64,000 nucleotides of DNA from Roridomyces roridus (taxonomy: Eukaryota; Basidiomycota; Agaricomycetes; Agaricales; Mycenaceae): the NCBI GenBank assembly GCA_029378245.1, contig JARKIF010000002.1, positions 930,001 to 994,000 of the forward strand, read 5' to 3'. The position numbers and the translations under genes are program-made. Positions 23,233 through 34,692 of the stretch are shown here, one piece after another. The notes under the pieces were generated by a model that ran no database searches, was not told the DNA's origin, and worked only from the letters and a program-made list of their open reading frames with translations. The stretch's first letter is position 1. Each line of letters starts with the position of its first letter.

Positions 23233-23887
23233 GGTGGGATGGGCTGGCACGGCTGTTAGACTCTGGGTATGGGTTACTTATGGCGATGCGGGCGGGGCTT
23301 AAATCGTGAGGCACATGGGTGAGAACTGAAAGTCAGGAAAAGGTTGAGCGGCCCTGAGTCTCCGATCGTTGCGTGGCCACCGTCAGTCGTTGCGGGAGAC
23401 ATCATAAGTTTAACCTTTAGACTTTTAGAGCACATGTAAACTCATCTCGTGTCAATACCGGATCTCGAGCTGGTCGCACTTTCAGCGAGCCTGTAAGAGG
23501 ACTAGCACCGGAATTGTTTCAAAAATCCCATACACTTACACGTTCAGACAGTTCAACGAGTCGGCTCTATAACTTCAAGTTGAACATCGACTGGTTGAAA
23601 ATCTTCTATATTATGTAATCGTGGTTGAAAATGGACTGGTTGAAAATCTTCTATATTATGTAATCGCATTTTCAACCACGTTTTCGAATTGCGATCCTGA
23701 ATGACAGTCGTCTAGCTCATTGAGCCTTCTCAGGTCCAAATGCTTTAATTCTCAATCCAGTTCACGCAACAGAAGCAAGGAACGGAATCTTAAACAATCA
23801 ATTCCAACATTTTCAACCAAAGATCACGTGTCTATGTTCAACTCGACTTTTTGCATACGTATTTTAATTTACGATTCTAAACCACCC
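23233..23887. other. Intergenic with a duplicated, foldable segment
   Basis: No gene seen. It contains the 33-bp direct repeat and inverted repeat annotated at 23589-23680. Confidence 0.5.
23589..23680. repeat. 33-bp exact direct repeat plus 13-bp inverted arms
   Basis: The 33-bp unit beginning GACTGGTTGAAAATC is repeated exactly at 23589-23621 and 23634-23666. CGTGGTTGAAAAT (23621-23633) has a perfect inverted partner at 23668-23680, so the second unit could sit in the loop of a hairpin. Confidence 0.8.
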
Positions 23888-26421
23888 TCACAATTTGGCC
23901 TTGACGGACGCAACAGGCTCAGGCGTCCCCAAATCCCTATACTTGTAATACAGCTTGAGCGACTCGGGGTTGGCCACCGTCCCGCTCGGCTTGAGGTTCG
24001 ATCCAGACACGATCTGCTTGACCGCAATCTCAATCCGCTTGCCGTTCACCGTGTACTGCGTGCGTCGAATCAGTCATCAACCAACCGAAGATAGATGAAA
24101 GCCCGCTCACAGGAATATCCTCAACCTGAAGCACAAACGCCGGCACATGCCTCGTACTCAACGCCTTCCGAATGGCATCCTTGATCTCCCGCACAAGCTT
24201 GTCATCAAGCTTGCGCCCTTCCCGCATCTTGAGGAACAACAACACCCGCTCGTCCTTGTCTTGCGCGCGGCGCTGCCCCACACACAGCGAGTCCTCGATC
24301 ACCGAGGTAAATTCTTCGAGGACAGAGTAGATTTCGCCGGAACCGAAACGCACGCCGGAGGGGTTGAGGACGCCGTCGCTGGTGATTGCGCATAAGAGGC
24401 GTTTGAGCAGAGAAAACCAAAGAATACGCACCTCCGCCCAAGGATCATAAGCCCCTTTGTCTTGGGGTTGATCACCATAAAGTCCCCCTGACGCCAAATT
24501 CCTTCGCAAAAGTCAACCTCACCAATTCCTTCGTCAAAGAAACAAACTCACCGGGATAGGTGCTATAATACGCATCCCGGAACTTTGCACCCGAGTCGTC
24601 TCCCCAGAATTTAACAGGAAGCGAAGGATGCGGGCGCGTGCAAACCAATTCGCCGGCAGTCCCCGTATGTTCAATGTTATTTCCCGACGGGTCCCACACC
24701 TCGACTTTCATACCGAGGGACTTTGCTTGGATTTCTCCAGCATAGACCGGTAAACTGCTGCACCCCGAAACGACTACGTCAACACGTCAGCATCCCAAAC
24801 TTTAGCTGAAAAGAAAACACTCACATCCAGTGCAAATATCCGTACCCCCACTCGTACTCGCAAGCTGCACCTTCTCTCCAAACGCCTGCTGCGTCCACCG
24901 GAACATCGGGCTCGTCAACACCGCTCCCGTGACGCACATCGTTTTCAGAGCTTCAAACGAGGCGAGTTCCACTGTCTGTGGGTCAGTTTGGTTCGAAAGA
25001 AAAAGGAAGAGATAAACGCACGGGGCTTAATCCCCTTGCCCTGTACCTCCGCCAAAAACCTCGGACTCGTCCCAAGCATCGTCACCCTCTGATCCCCGAT
25101 AAACTTCAGGTATTTCCTGATATCCGGGTAGAATGGACTGCCGTCGTACAGCACGACGCGCACACCCGCAGCGAGACCGGTAAGCATGAACGTCCACATC
25201 ATCCATCCGGTGGTAGTGAACTGGAAATACGTGTCGTCGGCCTCCATGGCCATGTGGAGGCGCATTTCTTTCTTGCCTTGAAGAAGAACACCCTGGAACG
25301 AAGAGTAAGTGTCGAGTTGAGCGGTGACGGAAAAAGACTTACTCCAGCGGAATGAACGATACATTTCGGCGGGCCAGAGGTGCCGGAGCTGTACAAGATG
25401 AACAGAGGCTGGTTGAATGGCAGCTGTTCGAAGATCAACTCGCGCCCGTCGTCTTTGGCCAGGAACTTTGATAATAAAATACTGTTCGAAACGATATAAG
25501 CCACCAGTCAAGTGAGCGCGTCAGCACCCACCTATCAGGCACGACAATTTCCTTCCCGCTAATGAGACTCGGTAGCGTAATCGCCTGCTGCAGACCGAAA
25601 TTCCTCAAATCGCGGAAGACTTCGGTGATTTTGGGGAGGAGGTTGATGTGTTTGCCTGCGTAAGCGACCTCGGTCTCAGCAAAGACGAGCTTGGGTTTAA
25701 TTTGGCGGTAGCGGTCGAGGACGCCCTGGGTTCCCATATCCGTCGCAGTGCTAGAGAAGATGCCGCCAATGCTGGCCGTGGCGAGGCAGATGACGACAGC
25801 CGTGACCGTGTTGTTCACGATAGCTGTGAAAGCTCAACAATCCGAAGAGAAGCCTTATTTATTGTCACTCACCAGCCACCCGATCACCCTTGGTGACCCC
25901 GTAGTTCCGCATGGCGCGACTCATCTGCCGCACCATGTCCCTCAACTGGCGATAGCTGTAATCAATGACGACGCCATTCTCCCCTCCGGCAGTGATACAG
26001 ATGGCGTCGTCCCGCCTAGCGAGCATGTTCTCCGCGTAGTTGAGCCGCGCCTCGGGGAACCAGAGCGGTACTTCGGGAATGTATCCCTCGGCCGTAATCT
26101 ACCAAGCCGGTGAATCAGCTCAACGAGTTTGAAACTGTAGCAGGACCACTGACCGTCTTGGGTGGAACGGAGGATATGATGCCCAAGTACTCCCACAGAT
26201 CGAGCCAGAACGCGTAGTCTTCGACGCTGTACTTGTGTAGGTCGTGGTAGTCCTCTACGCGCAATCCATTGAGTCTGCCCTGCATACGCGCCGGACCAGG
26301 ACTCACTGAGATTAAGCCCATGCTTGTAGTTGATGAGCCTCCGCAGGTTCTCGGAGGGCGTCCACCTGGGGTTGGTGGGGACCCAGAGCGGTGGGGAGTC
26401 CTCGAAGTAGGTGGTGCTCAT
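23888..26421 (-). CDS. Acetoacetyl-CoA synthetase
   Basis: About ten exons from an ATG at 26421 (MSTTYFEDSPPLWVP). The N-terminal part (YSVEDYAFWLDLWEYLGI, then PLWFPEARLNYAENML) is characteristic of acetoacetyl-/acetyl-CoA-synthetase-type enzymes. The AMP-binding signature is LFILYSSGTSGPPKCIVHS. Downstream are TTTGWMMWTFMLTGL, STSGGTDICTG (the TGT/D region), SDGVLNPSGVRFGSGEIYSV and, near the end, the catalytic-lysine motif YTVNGKRIEIAVKQI. The enzyme activates acetoacetate with ATP and CoA, feeding ketone-body carbon to sterol or lipid synthesis. The intact acyl-adenylate motifs and C-terminal Lys suggest an active enzyme. The 5' flank (about 26519-26530) has a G run on the plus strand. 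Confidence 0.9.
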
Positions 26422-26806
26422 CGTGTGGTGCGTTGGTCGAGGCGGCTGGAGGGAGTCCGGGAAAGGTTGTGGGTCGGGCGAACATTTTATAACCGACCCG
26501 CTTGTGTGATTCCAATCGAGGGGGGGGGGGGTTACGTGATTTAGATGCCGGATTCTGCTGTACCTGCGGGAAGGGAGGAGAAAACAATCTGGGATGTTCG
26601 GCTTGAAGAGAACTTCAGGTATCATCTCGGTAGAGTCACTGCATATTTTATTCGCGACCGAACTCGCTCTTTGCTCTCACTATGAGTATCACTGACAAGA
26701 GTCGATGCTAGAGAATGCCAGTTGGCTATCAGTGCGCGAACACATCGCAGTTACCCCGCGCTGAAAGGGGCGAATGAAATACAGATGTCATAGTGCACAG
26801 TCCACT
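26422..26806. other. Spacer between AACS and TTC1-like gene
   Basis: No gene. The part from about 26640 upward has an inverted counterpart at 62640-62830, so it belongs to the segmental duplication described separately. Confidence 0.5.
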
Positions 26807-27805
26807 CTATCTTGTAAAATTCATAGAGTACCCGCCCTGGTCATTGGGCTCGAATTTAAAGTTGTCGGTAGACAGACCAAAGTTGCCTGCCGAGGTTGAA
26901 CCAACCACGTAGTTCGAATGAAAAGGAGACGAACCCAGAATACTGTTCCCCAAATTCTTCAACTTGCCCAGCATCTCCCCTGTCTCCTCCTTCTGCGCAG
27001 CTTCGACGCGGGGTTTGAGTAGACGTTGACTTCGCTCGATTTCAGTTGTTTGGGGCGAGGATGAGGGAAGGAGCTTCAGAAGGGTGGTGTAGTCTGGATG
27101 GAATAAACACGAATAGATGTGGATACATTAGACGACCAACCTTCTTGAGCAGCAGTCAACGAACTCCATGTATTTATCTTGTCGTTTGAAGCTGCGCGTC
27201 GTTGCAAAGCCTTGATGTAGTTCGGATCGTCGAGGAGCGCTGGAGAGGTTGAGCAAGTATGATATTGCATCCAGCAGAAAAGTCACCTTGCGTGCAAGCT
27301 TCGACCGCTTGCTTGTGATCGTCCTGCAAAAAATCTGGATTTCAAACAATCTGATAAGCAAGAGATGCTCACCAGCTTCACATAACACGCCCCGATGTTC
27401 GCGTTCAACACCGCTCGTACCTTGGCGTACTCGATTTCCTCGGGCGTTGGTGGGATTTCCGGCTCTTCCTCCACTTTGGCGTCGTCTCCGTCTCCATCTC
27501 CGTCTTCCTCTTCAGCCTCAGCCTCGCCATCCACATCCCTACTCCCTCGAACTATGGGCTTGACCTTCCGCGGTGGTAGCCTCCCCACCCCCGCTCGATA
27601 CGCCACTAGCGCTTCCTCCCATCTGCCCGCACGAAAGTGGTCATTGCCTTCCGCTTTGAGCTCTTCAGCTGCAGAAAGAAGGGATTCCTAGATCGATGTG
27701 GATGTCTGAGATGCGCGTTCGATTGCGCGATATTGGCTGACCTACGGGTTGGGAGAACGAGATGGCGGGAGAGGACGAATTGGAGGCGGAAGCGAAGTCG
27801 GCCAT
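26807..27805 (-). CDS. TTC1-like tetratricopeptide repeat protein
   Basis: Start at 27805 (MADFASASNSSSP); five or six exons. The TPR region is visible as ELKAEGNDHFRAGRWEEALV, then an acidic insert of Glu/Asp (EAEEEDGDGDGDD), VLNANIGACYVKL, HKQAVEACTQALLDDP and NYIKALQRRAA. The C-terminal part ends NFKFEPNDQGGYSMNFTR before the TAG at 26807. TTC1-type proteins are three-TPR co-chaperone adaptors that bind the C-terminus of Hsp70/Hsp90 partners. The gene looks intact. A broken, inverted copy of its 3' two thirds is at 62044-62755. Confidence 0.8.
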
Positions 27806-28179
27806 TATGACGATTTGTCACGCCACCACGTGATGAAAGTTGACGTTGACAGTCGCGTAAGATATCCCCGAGTCCGGCCCAATGTGCCCCTTGATCCGAC
27901 GCAGCATCTCTTCAACTTGTCCTCAACGACTCGGAGTCGTGAGCCCCATCGCTGTCCGCCTGTGGGTACCACGAGGGATAGTGTTTGAATTGTCTCTCTG
28001 CCGAACTCCGAGTCCCGCCCACTGCAGCAGTGTAGCGTACGTGCACTAGGCCAGGTTCAGCTGGCATGTTTTCATGGCTCCTTGGCCGAGTTGTACAAAG
28101 CTCCTGCAACTCCCTCTCTAGCAGAGGTGATGGGTTCGTATCCCTAAGGATGCACATTCTGGGAGGTCCTCAAGAGACC

Positions 28180-28845
28180 TCTCAAGAATGAAGACCTCAA
28201 GAAAGAAGAACGAAAACCTCAAGAGAAGACCTCAAAACAACCTCAAAAATGAAGAACGAAGACCTCAAGAATTCAAGAACGGGTACGTCAAAGGTGAGTC
28301 GTTTCTTTTGCCACTTTTTTCATTCCACTGTTGCCGAACAACTATTGAATACTCACTGGCGGCCATGGAATACTAGACGACTACTAACTGAAGGACCGCG
28401 CGGTACCTGCCATACGAAATCAAGGAAATAAACTCTCTGTTGCCCGAACTGGCATTAGTCGCATCCTTGAAGGAACAAGACTGCCATCCCCGGACGCTCA
28501 CTAGCTCTGACCATCTATCACAACGCGACAACTAGCAACGCTTGCCCTGATGACAGTCCTCAGCAGGGATTCTCGAGTTCGTTCTTCCCAACTAAACCAC
28601 ACATGGTCCGCCGAGTCTCGAGCTCGTTCATGACAGCTACCACCAGCGCTGCTGCAGCCACCCCAATCATCTTTCCCCATCCACTTTCATTCATACATAT
28701 GTCCCTCGCTTTCCAGACCCCTTGATCGACGTCGAAGATGAAGTCCTCATTGAGTGCCCGTTAGACTGGTCGGACCAGGCTGATTTATACAGCACCAAGA
28801 CTCGGAGGAAGAACGGCCACGCCTCACCCCTCGTTCAGGTGGGTA
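28180..28845. repeat. Segment with an inverted copy at 61690-62045
   Basis: Three pieces, 28180-28270 (purine-rich, repeated ACCTCAAGAA-like units), 28310-28400 and about 28680-28835, recur in reverse order and opposite strand at 61965-62045, 61850-61925 and 61698-61845. The matches are long and only lightly diverged by eye. No coding sequence is supportable. Confidence 0.75.
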
Positions 28846-29418
28846 CTGCCGTCAAGTGAGACCCATTCGTCCGATGTCATGCGCCAGGATGCCGTTTGCG
28901 ATTTTAGCGCCTCAGTTCCGTTTTCTGCCTAGCTTGCCGCTGGGACGACCTGCCCTGGTGGTACGGATGACCAGACATGTCTTATTCGTCTCAATGCTGC
29001 CGACACTGGATTGTCTAGCCGTTGTACCGCGGTCACTCAGGGTGCGGACTTTCTTCCGACCATCCTGTTGTCTCACCTTCCTTCCGCAGCGGCTTTGGTT
29101 TGCATGAGGGCCCGGGCCCTTAGATTCTCTCTCCTAATCTTCCAATGTCTTGTCGTATTACGCTCGTTTTACTACCTAATGGAACGCTCCAAACGTGGGC
29201 ACAACTATTAGGCCGTCCAACTCGCAGATGTTTCCCAAGGTGCAGGCCGAAGAAGTTGCTCATGTAGAAATTGGGATACGTCCCGAGTCCTCGGCGGGTC
29301 TCACATCTTGATCCACAGCCTTCTAGGGAGAGATAGTTCAGGGGACGGGACCGCCAGGATCAAAGTGAGAATGAGACGCGGATAGCTTTCAGACCCGCCA
29401 TGTCTAACGTTGCAAAGC
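28846..29418. other. No clear gene; possible decayed coding relic
   Basis: Around 28930-29040 a plus-strand frame gives AAGTTCPGGTDDQTCLIRLN followed by more Cys, reminiscent of small secreted cysteine-containing fungal proteins. Frame breaks surround it and no start is visible. I treat it as a relic at best. Confidence 0.3.
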
Positions 29419-29426
29419 TATAAAAG
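29419..29426 (+). promoter_or_regulatory. TATA box
   Basis: TATAAAAG, 58 bp upstream of the ATG at 29477, with pyrimidine-rich leader sequence between. It suits the short downstream gene. Confidence 0.55.
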
Positions 29427-29476
29427 GGCGAGTAAATTTCTTGTTTCTCAGACATCCTATCCTACCCACCTCCACC

Positions 29477-29903
29477 ATGCCCAGCTCAAGCAAACGATTC
29501 TCGCTCCTGGTATGCATGCACACTGAATCTACCCATCCCCAACTCATTCATTTTTGCGCAGAATATGGTACGGACCCCCGTTCCTGAATACCATTGCGAG
29601 CAGTGCCAAGTCACCGTACATGAAATTGGGCAATGGCTGCCGGTGAGACATCATTCTGACAGTTCTTTTCATAAATCTGACTGTCTGCAGCATCTTGGCC
29701 ACGACACGGCTACGGATGCTCTTGTCCTCGAGCAGATGGACCCGTGGGTGAACGAACATCCCACTCCCGAAGACGACCCTGAGCATGAATCATATTTCGA
29801 TGGCACGTTGGAGTACAGCTCCCCGGGAGTCGTGGTTCGGAGACCTCGTAGCTCGAGTTTCATGTCGAAATTGATGAAACGAAAGTCGGCCGAGTATTCG
29901 TAG
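29477..29903 (+). CDS. Small hypothetical protein with a CxxC pair
   Basis: Three exons: 29477-29510, about 29562-29642 and about 29693-29903. Introns are GTATGC...GCGCAG and GTGAGA...CTGCAG. The product is about 107 residues: a basic N-terminus (PSSSKRFSLL), EYHCEQCQVTVHEIGQW with one CxxC, an acidic middle (EDDPEHESYFDG) and a basic Ser-rich end (SSSFMSKLMKRKS). I do not recognise a family. Clean splice sites, an upstream TATA box and sensible composition support a real gene. Confidence 0.6.
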
Positions 29904-30009
29904 CCGACAAGAACGCGACCGCGTTATGTATTACTATTTGTCATCACATGATCAAACTCATCTTCCTTTCTTGCCACCACCATCTTCTTCTTGGACTTTC
30001 TTGACCACG

Positions 30010-33000
30010 ATGGACCAGAATGGTTTCGATTTTAACGCGCTCCGTATGAACACTGTCCCGAACCAGTCCACGAACCCTCCTTTTTCCATCTTGCAAAAGC
30101 AGCCTCAGAATTTGAGGAAACCATTTTCTTTCGTCAAGACGCAGAGCAGAAACAATGTCGAGAACCATCCTAGCACGCGTATGAAGCAAGAGCCGTTAGA
30201 CCACCATCCGCCCGTATTTGCCAACACACGACACACGCAACAACCCTCTTTTATCCCTCAGCGGAAGCCGCAACAGAGTCTCAAGCTTCGAGCCTTTACG
30301 AATTATGACGAGAGATCCTCGCAACTACCGTGTACCTTCATTTCCTCGTTTTTGTAGGCTCACCTCTTTATACTCCGCAGTCTCAGTCGATGTCCCTCAA
30401 TACACCTCTTCTCCGAAAGCCTCACATAAAGCTTATCCCGAGCCTCAAACATCTTACATCCCCAACCAGTCCCAAGAGTCCCGTCATCCCTCGATAGCCT
30501 CGCACTCCCGCTCTCCTTTCATGCAACTCGACCAGGATTTCGACGCAGAAGACACAGACCTCTCTCAGCTCATGAACAAACGTATGCGCGAAACCAAGCT
30601 CATCAAGAGCAAACTCGCGGAGCAGGTCCGTGTATGCGCCCATCTTTCTTATACTGCCCTCACCCCATACAGCGCCTCGCCACCGCGGAGCTTGAATCTC
30701 GACTCAATGCTCAAACGGCTGCCAGCGAAGCCTCCGAGCGCGTGCTCAGGACGCGGATTTCCGAGCTTGAAGCACTCGAGGTCGCGCGCCAAGCCAAGGC
30801 AGAGGAGGAATTACGTGCCGTCAAGGCCCAGGCTGGCGAGGCGGAGCGCAAGTTGCACGACACGACCAACCTTCTCAACGACGTACGCGCCAAGACGAAG
30901 AGCGGGTTGGAGGACGTTGGGAACAAGTCCGTGACTTAGTTCTTCCTGTGGATAACCCCCTTGACGCGTCTTTTGATTCAGCTATGCAGCACTGCAAGCC
31001 CATTTTGAGGACCTCAAGAGCGAGTACAGCGCGTCGCAGGACGCCGTGAAGCGGCTTTCCATCGAGCTTGCGGATCTCAGGGAGCATGTGGCGCACACTG
31101 TTGCTGAGCTCGACGCGTCGGAGCATCCGAGTCGGAGTGCCGAGACGAGGGTGCTTATTGACGAACTGCAGAGCGACCGGGTGAATGGTGCGCATCTCCT
31201 CTTGCTGCTCTACACACTTGACTGAAGGTTCCGTCATGCAGCCCAACAGATAATCGATATGCTCCGTGACAAGCTGCACCTCCTCAGCGCACAGGTCATC
31301 GAGGCGAAGGAGCGGATTGTCGAGCTTGAAGCTGCGAGGGAGGGGAAGATAGAGCAAGTTGGTGAGTGCCTCATTTCTTTCTTTTCGACCCTAGACTCAT
31401 TCGCGTGAAGAAATCAAAGTAGAGCAATTAACCGACAAGTTAATCAAGAAAGACGAGGAGAACGCGCGGGGAGTCGCGGATGCTCTTGTGTTGGAGGGAA
31501 AACTTGCTGAAACGAATGAAAAGTGCGTATCTAGTCTAGAGCTCGCTCTCATCAGACTAATGGTACGAAGACTTGCAGCAGTGAGCAGAACGCTAGAACA
31601 AAGAGAAATGGACCTTGGTGTGAATCGAGAACAGTATGTGTCTTGTCTTGCCTATCTGTTTGCTGACGATGAGCAGGAAAGTCGCTTGGGAGTACGAGAC
31701 GAAGGAGATGCGGGCGAAGATCGTATCTCTGCAGAGCGTTGCTTCCGAGAACGCTGACTTGAAGGAGGAGAGGATGGTGTCGTACCAGGAGTGAGTGCCT
31801 TTCTCTGCGTTTTAATCCACTAATCCTCTCTTGCAGGAAGGTATCCCTGGAATGCCAGGTCAAGGAACTGTCTTCCCGACTTTCTGGGCTGCAGACGACC
31901 CATTCAGAGTTAGTACAGTACACAAAATCAATGCAATCTACCAACTGACTCGAAGGAAACTCGCACTCGAGTACGAAGTCAAACAAGCTCACGCCCGGAT
32001 CAGCGCGCTCGAGGTTTTGGAGAGTCAGGTAGTGGGCTTGAGGGAAGAGTAAGTGCTTATATTCAGTATATGCGCTTCCGTTGACCCTCTTGAACAGGAA
32101 AGTCACCTTGGAATGTCAGGTGAAGGAGAATCAGAGCAAGATTACGGCGTTGCTGGAGAAGGAGGAGGAGTTGGCCGGTGTGAAGGAGAGGTAGGTCTGC
32201 CATTCTTCTCTCGGCGGTATGGACCTGAGCGTGCGCAAACAGGAAAGTTGCCCTCGAGTTCGAGGTCAAGGAGATGGGGGCGAAGATCACGGGTCTGCAC
32301 GCCAAGGGGGCGGGCCTGGAGGCGAAGGGGGCGGGCCTGGAAGCAAAGATCGCGGGTCTGGAAGCTGAGCTCAAAGAGTGAGTGTCTTGCACTAATGCGG
32401 AATACGGCTAAACTCCTTTCAGCAGTCGTACAAACCTCCAGAAGTCCAAGGACCGGACGCACGAGCAAGACGTGCAGATCAAGGAACTTCGGACGCAGCT
32501 CAACGCCGTAGAGGGTGTCAAGGAGCAGCTGCGCGCTTCGTATGTCATGCATCTCATCCGCTTGTACCAGCTGATGCCGCCATAGTCTTGAATCTGCACA
32601 ACAATTCGTTACCAAGCTTACAGCGGAGGTGCAGACCCTGACGCTCAAGGAGGCGGTGTTGCACCAGAAATCGGAAGAACTCGCGACGCAGATAGGGAAG
32701 CTTGGGACCGAGGCGGCTGCACGAGAGGAGGAGTGCGTGGTTCCGCCTTTGTCTTGAATCGTTCTCTGATTATCCGATAGGATTCAACGAGTCAATACGA
32801 GGAGCTCCGTACGTTTCCTCTTGGAAGAAGAGACATGTGCTGAACGCGATGACAGGTCCTTCAAGATCGATTTGATTCTCAGGCCATGACTTTGAAGCTT
32901 GCGAAGGAGCAGAGTGGGGATCTCCAGGTGTGTCTCGGCTTTTGATATCTATTATATCCGCTAACTAGAATACAGGAACGCCTCTTGATGTCAGAAACTG

Positions 33001-34549
33001 CTCATGCGGTCCGTTTCCTCGTAACATCTTATTGCATTGAGCTAACGGGCTATCCAGACGAAACTCGAATCAGTCGCAGGCCAACTGAACGTCGAGCTCG
33101 CCGTGCTCCAGGAGCAAAATGCGAGCCTCCAAGCAACATTGATCCGCGTGAGGGAGGAAGGAGCGGCGCAGCAAGCAAGTTTCCTCGGGTTGTCGGCTGA
33201 TTATGAAAACAAGCTGGCGAAGATGGAGGAGACACATGCGAAGCTTGTGCAGGCGGAGACCCTGCGGGCGACTATTGCTGAGCGGGAGGCTATGGAGGGA
33301 AAGCGGCTGGTGGAGGAGCTTGGGCAGCAGGTGGAGATTGGCAAGGCAGAGTTGGAGGAGGTGAAGAGGAAGGCGAGGGAGGCCGCATCGAGGGAGAGTT
33401 TGGGGATGGAAGGCGAGGTTGTTGTCTTGCGTGTGAGGCTTGAGGAGCTCGAAGGGGAGAATTCGAGGCTGCAGAATAGGGCAAGGAATTTGAATAAGCG
33501 GTATAAGGATGGAGACCTGGTGCGTGTTTTTCTTCCGTTTTGACCTTCAAGGCTGATCTGGGTTTCAGAGCGACGCGGAGAAGAGTTTCGTCAACTCTTT
33601 GATGCAAATGTCACAATCAATTCACGAACAGGAAGTCGTAGCCAAGGAAAACGAGCTTCGAAGAGTGAGTGTCTTCCTTGCCTCGTCATCACAGTCGTGT
33701 TGACTGGCTTCAGCGCGACAACATGATAACTTCTCTGCAAACGAGGATCGACACCCTTGAATCCACTCTTGCCCGCATGCTGAAAGAGAAGGGGAAAGAA
33801 GGCGACCAGAATGGGAAATCCATGGTCGATCTGAGTCTTTGGATGTCTTCGAGTCCCCGGTCGGCCCAGAAACAGGTTCTTCTTCCTCGTCTTCCGGCCG
33901 TACATGGACTGATCGTCTCTTTCTTAGGCCGAAGCCCAGTCTGCCTCTTTACACAAAGCTTCTCAGTCGCCCAAGGTATTCGTCCCCGATACGCCTCCTC
34001 CGGTCGTCAAGAAGTATGGCAAGACCTCGGCCACTGCTTCCCGGCCTCCGTCTTCGCCGCCCGTCGGAAGCCACCGCTCACCCAAGAGTTTCGCATCCCT
34101 GAACGCGGAGGAGGATGAAGTTCTGACTGAATCGGACGACGACGATAAGCCGCTGGCGGCGTTGGGCAAGCGCGCGAGGTCGCCGACGACCGTGAAGGCT
34201 GATGAGACGACCCGTCCGCCTCGACGCTTGGTGAGTATAAATTGATTTTGTCCTCGAGAGATGGTCCTGAAAATATTGTTCAGCGAGCTGCCGCGTCGCG
34301 CAAGGTTCCGGACGACGACGATAAGCCGCTGGCGGCGTCGGGCAAGCGCGCGAGGTCGCCGACGACCGTGAAGGCTGATGAGACGACCCGTCCGCCTCGA
34401 CGCTTGGTGAGTATAAATTGATTTTGTCCTCGAGAGATGGTCCTGAAAATATTGTTCAGCGAGCTGCCGCGTCGCGCAAGGTTCCGGAGGTGGAGACGAA
34501 GAAGCCAGCTGTAGAGGGAGTGAAGACCAAGCAGCGCAAGCGTAGATGA
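30010..34549 (+). CDS. Long coiled-coil protein with a basic C-terminus
   Basis: Around twenty exons. The N-terminal ~150 residues are polar and disordered. From about 30670 to 33830 almost every exon encodes heptad-like helix rich in Glu, Lys, Leu and Ala. Five successive small exons (about 31680-32380) each start with a related K-(V/L)-x-(L/W)-E-x-x-x-K-(E/Q) motif, as in KVAWEYETKEM, KVSLECQVKEL, KLALEYEVKQA, KVTLECQVKEN and KVALEFEVKEM. This indicates exon duplication. The C-terminal part is basic and Pro/Ser-rich, contains a duplicated 41-residue exon (GKRARSPTTVKADETTRPPR) and ends KQRKRR, a nuclear-targeting-like signal. The first intron donor is GTACCT at about 30333. A structural nuclear or chromosome-associated role is possible but unproven. 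Confidence 0.65.
34135..34486 (+). repeat. 176-bp tandem duplication of an exon plus its intron
   Basis: 34135-34310 and 34311-34486 are the same 176 bp with one difference I can see (GCGTTGGG versus GCGTCGGG). Each unit holds 123 bp of coding sequence (41 codons) around a 53-nt intron (GTGAGT...TTCAG), so the protein gains 41 residues and the frame is kept. Confidence 0.92.
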
Positions 34550-34692
34550 TTCTGAGAGGATAGAGCCCTTTTGTAGTATTAGTGTCATGTTGTAATCCAG
34601 TCGAGCATGTAGCCAGAGACTTTGCGCCATTGTAGCGTACCAGTGCCATCAATTTCAGTCTTCCTCTGCCTCCATCCTCGCCCTGCGCAATC

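Noticed and set aside
26519..26530. G run as a possible G-quadruplex
   Set aside because: A single homopolymer tract without the spaced G runs a quadruplex motif needs.
28180..28290. Purine-rich repeats taken as a possible CRISPR-like or satellite array
   Set aside because: Units are irregular with no spacers; CRISPR is not expected in a fungal nucleus.
28930..29110. Secreted cysteine-rich protein gene
   Set aside because: No start, no consistent frame; only a short suggestive stretch.
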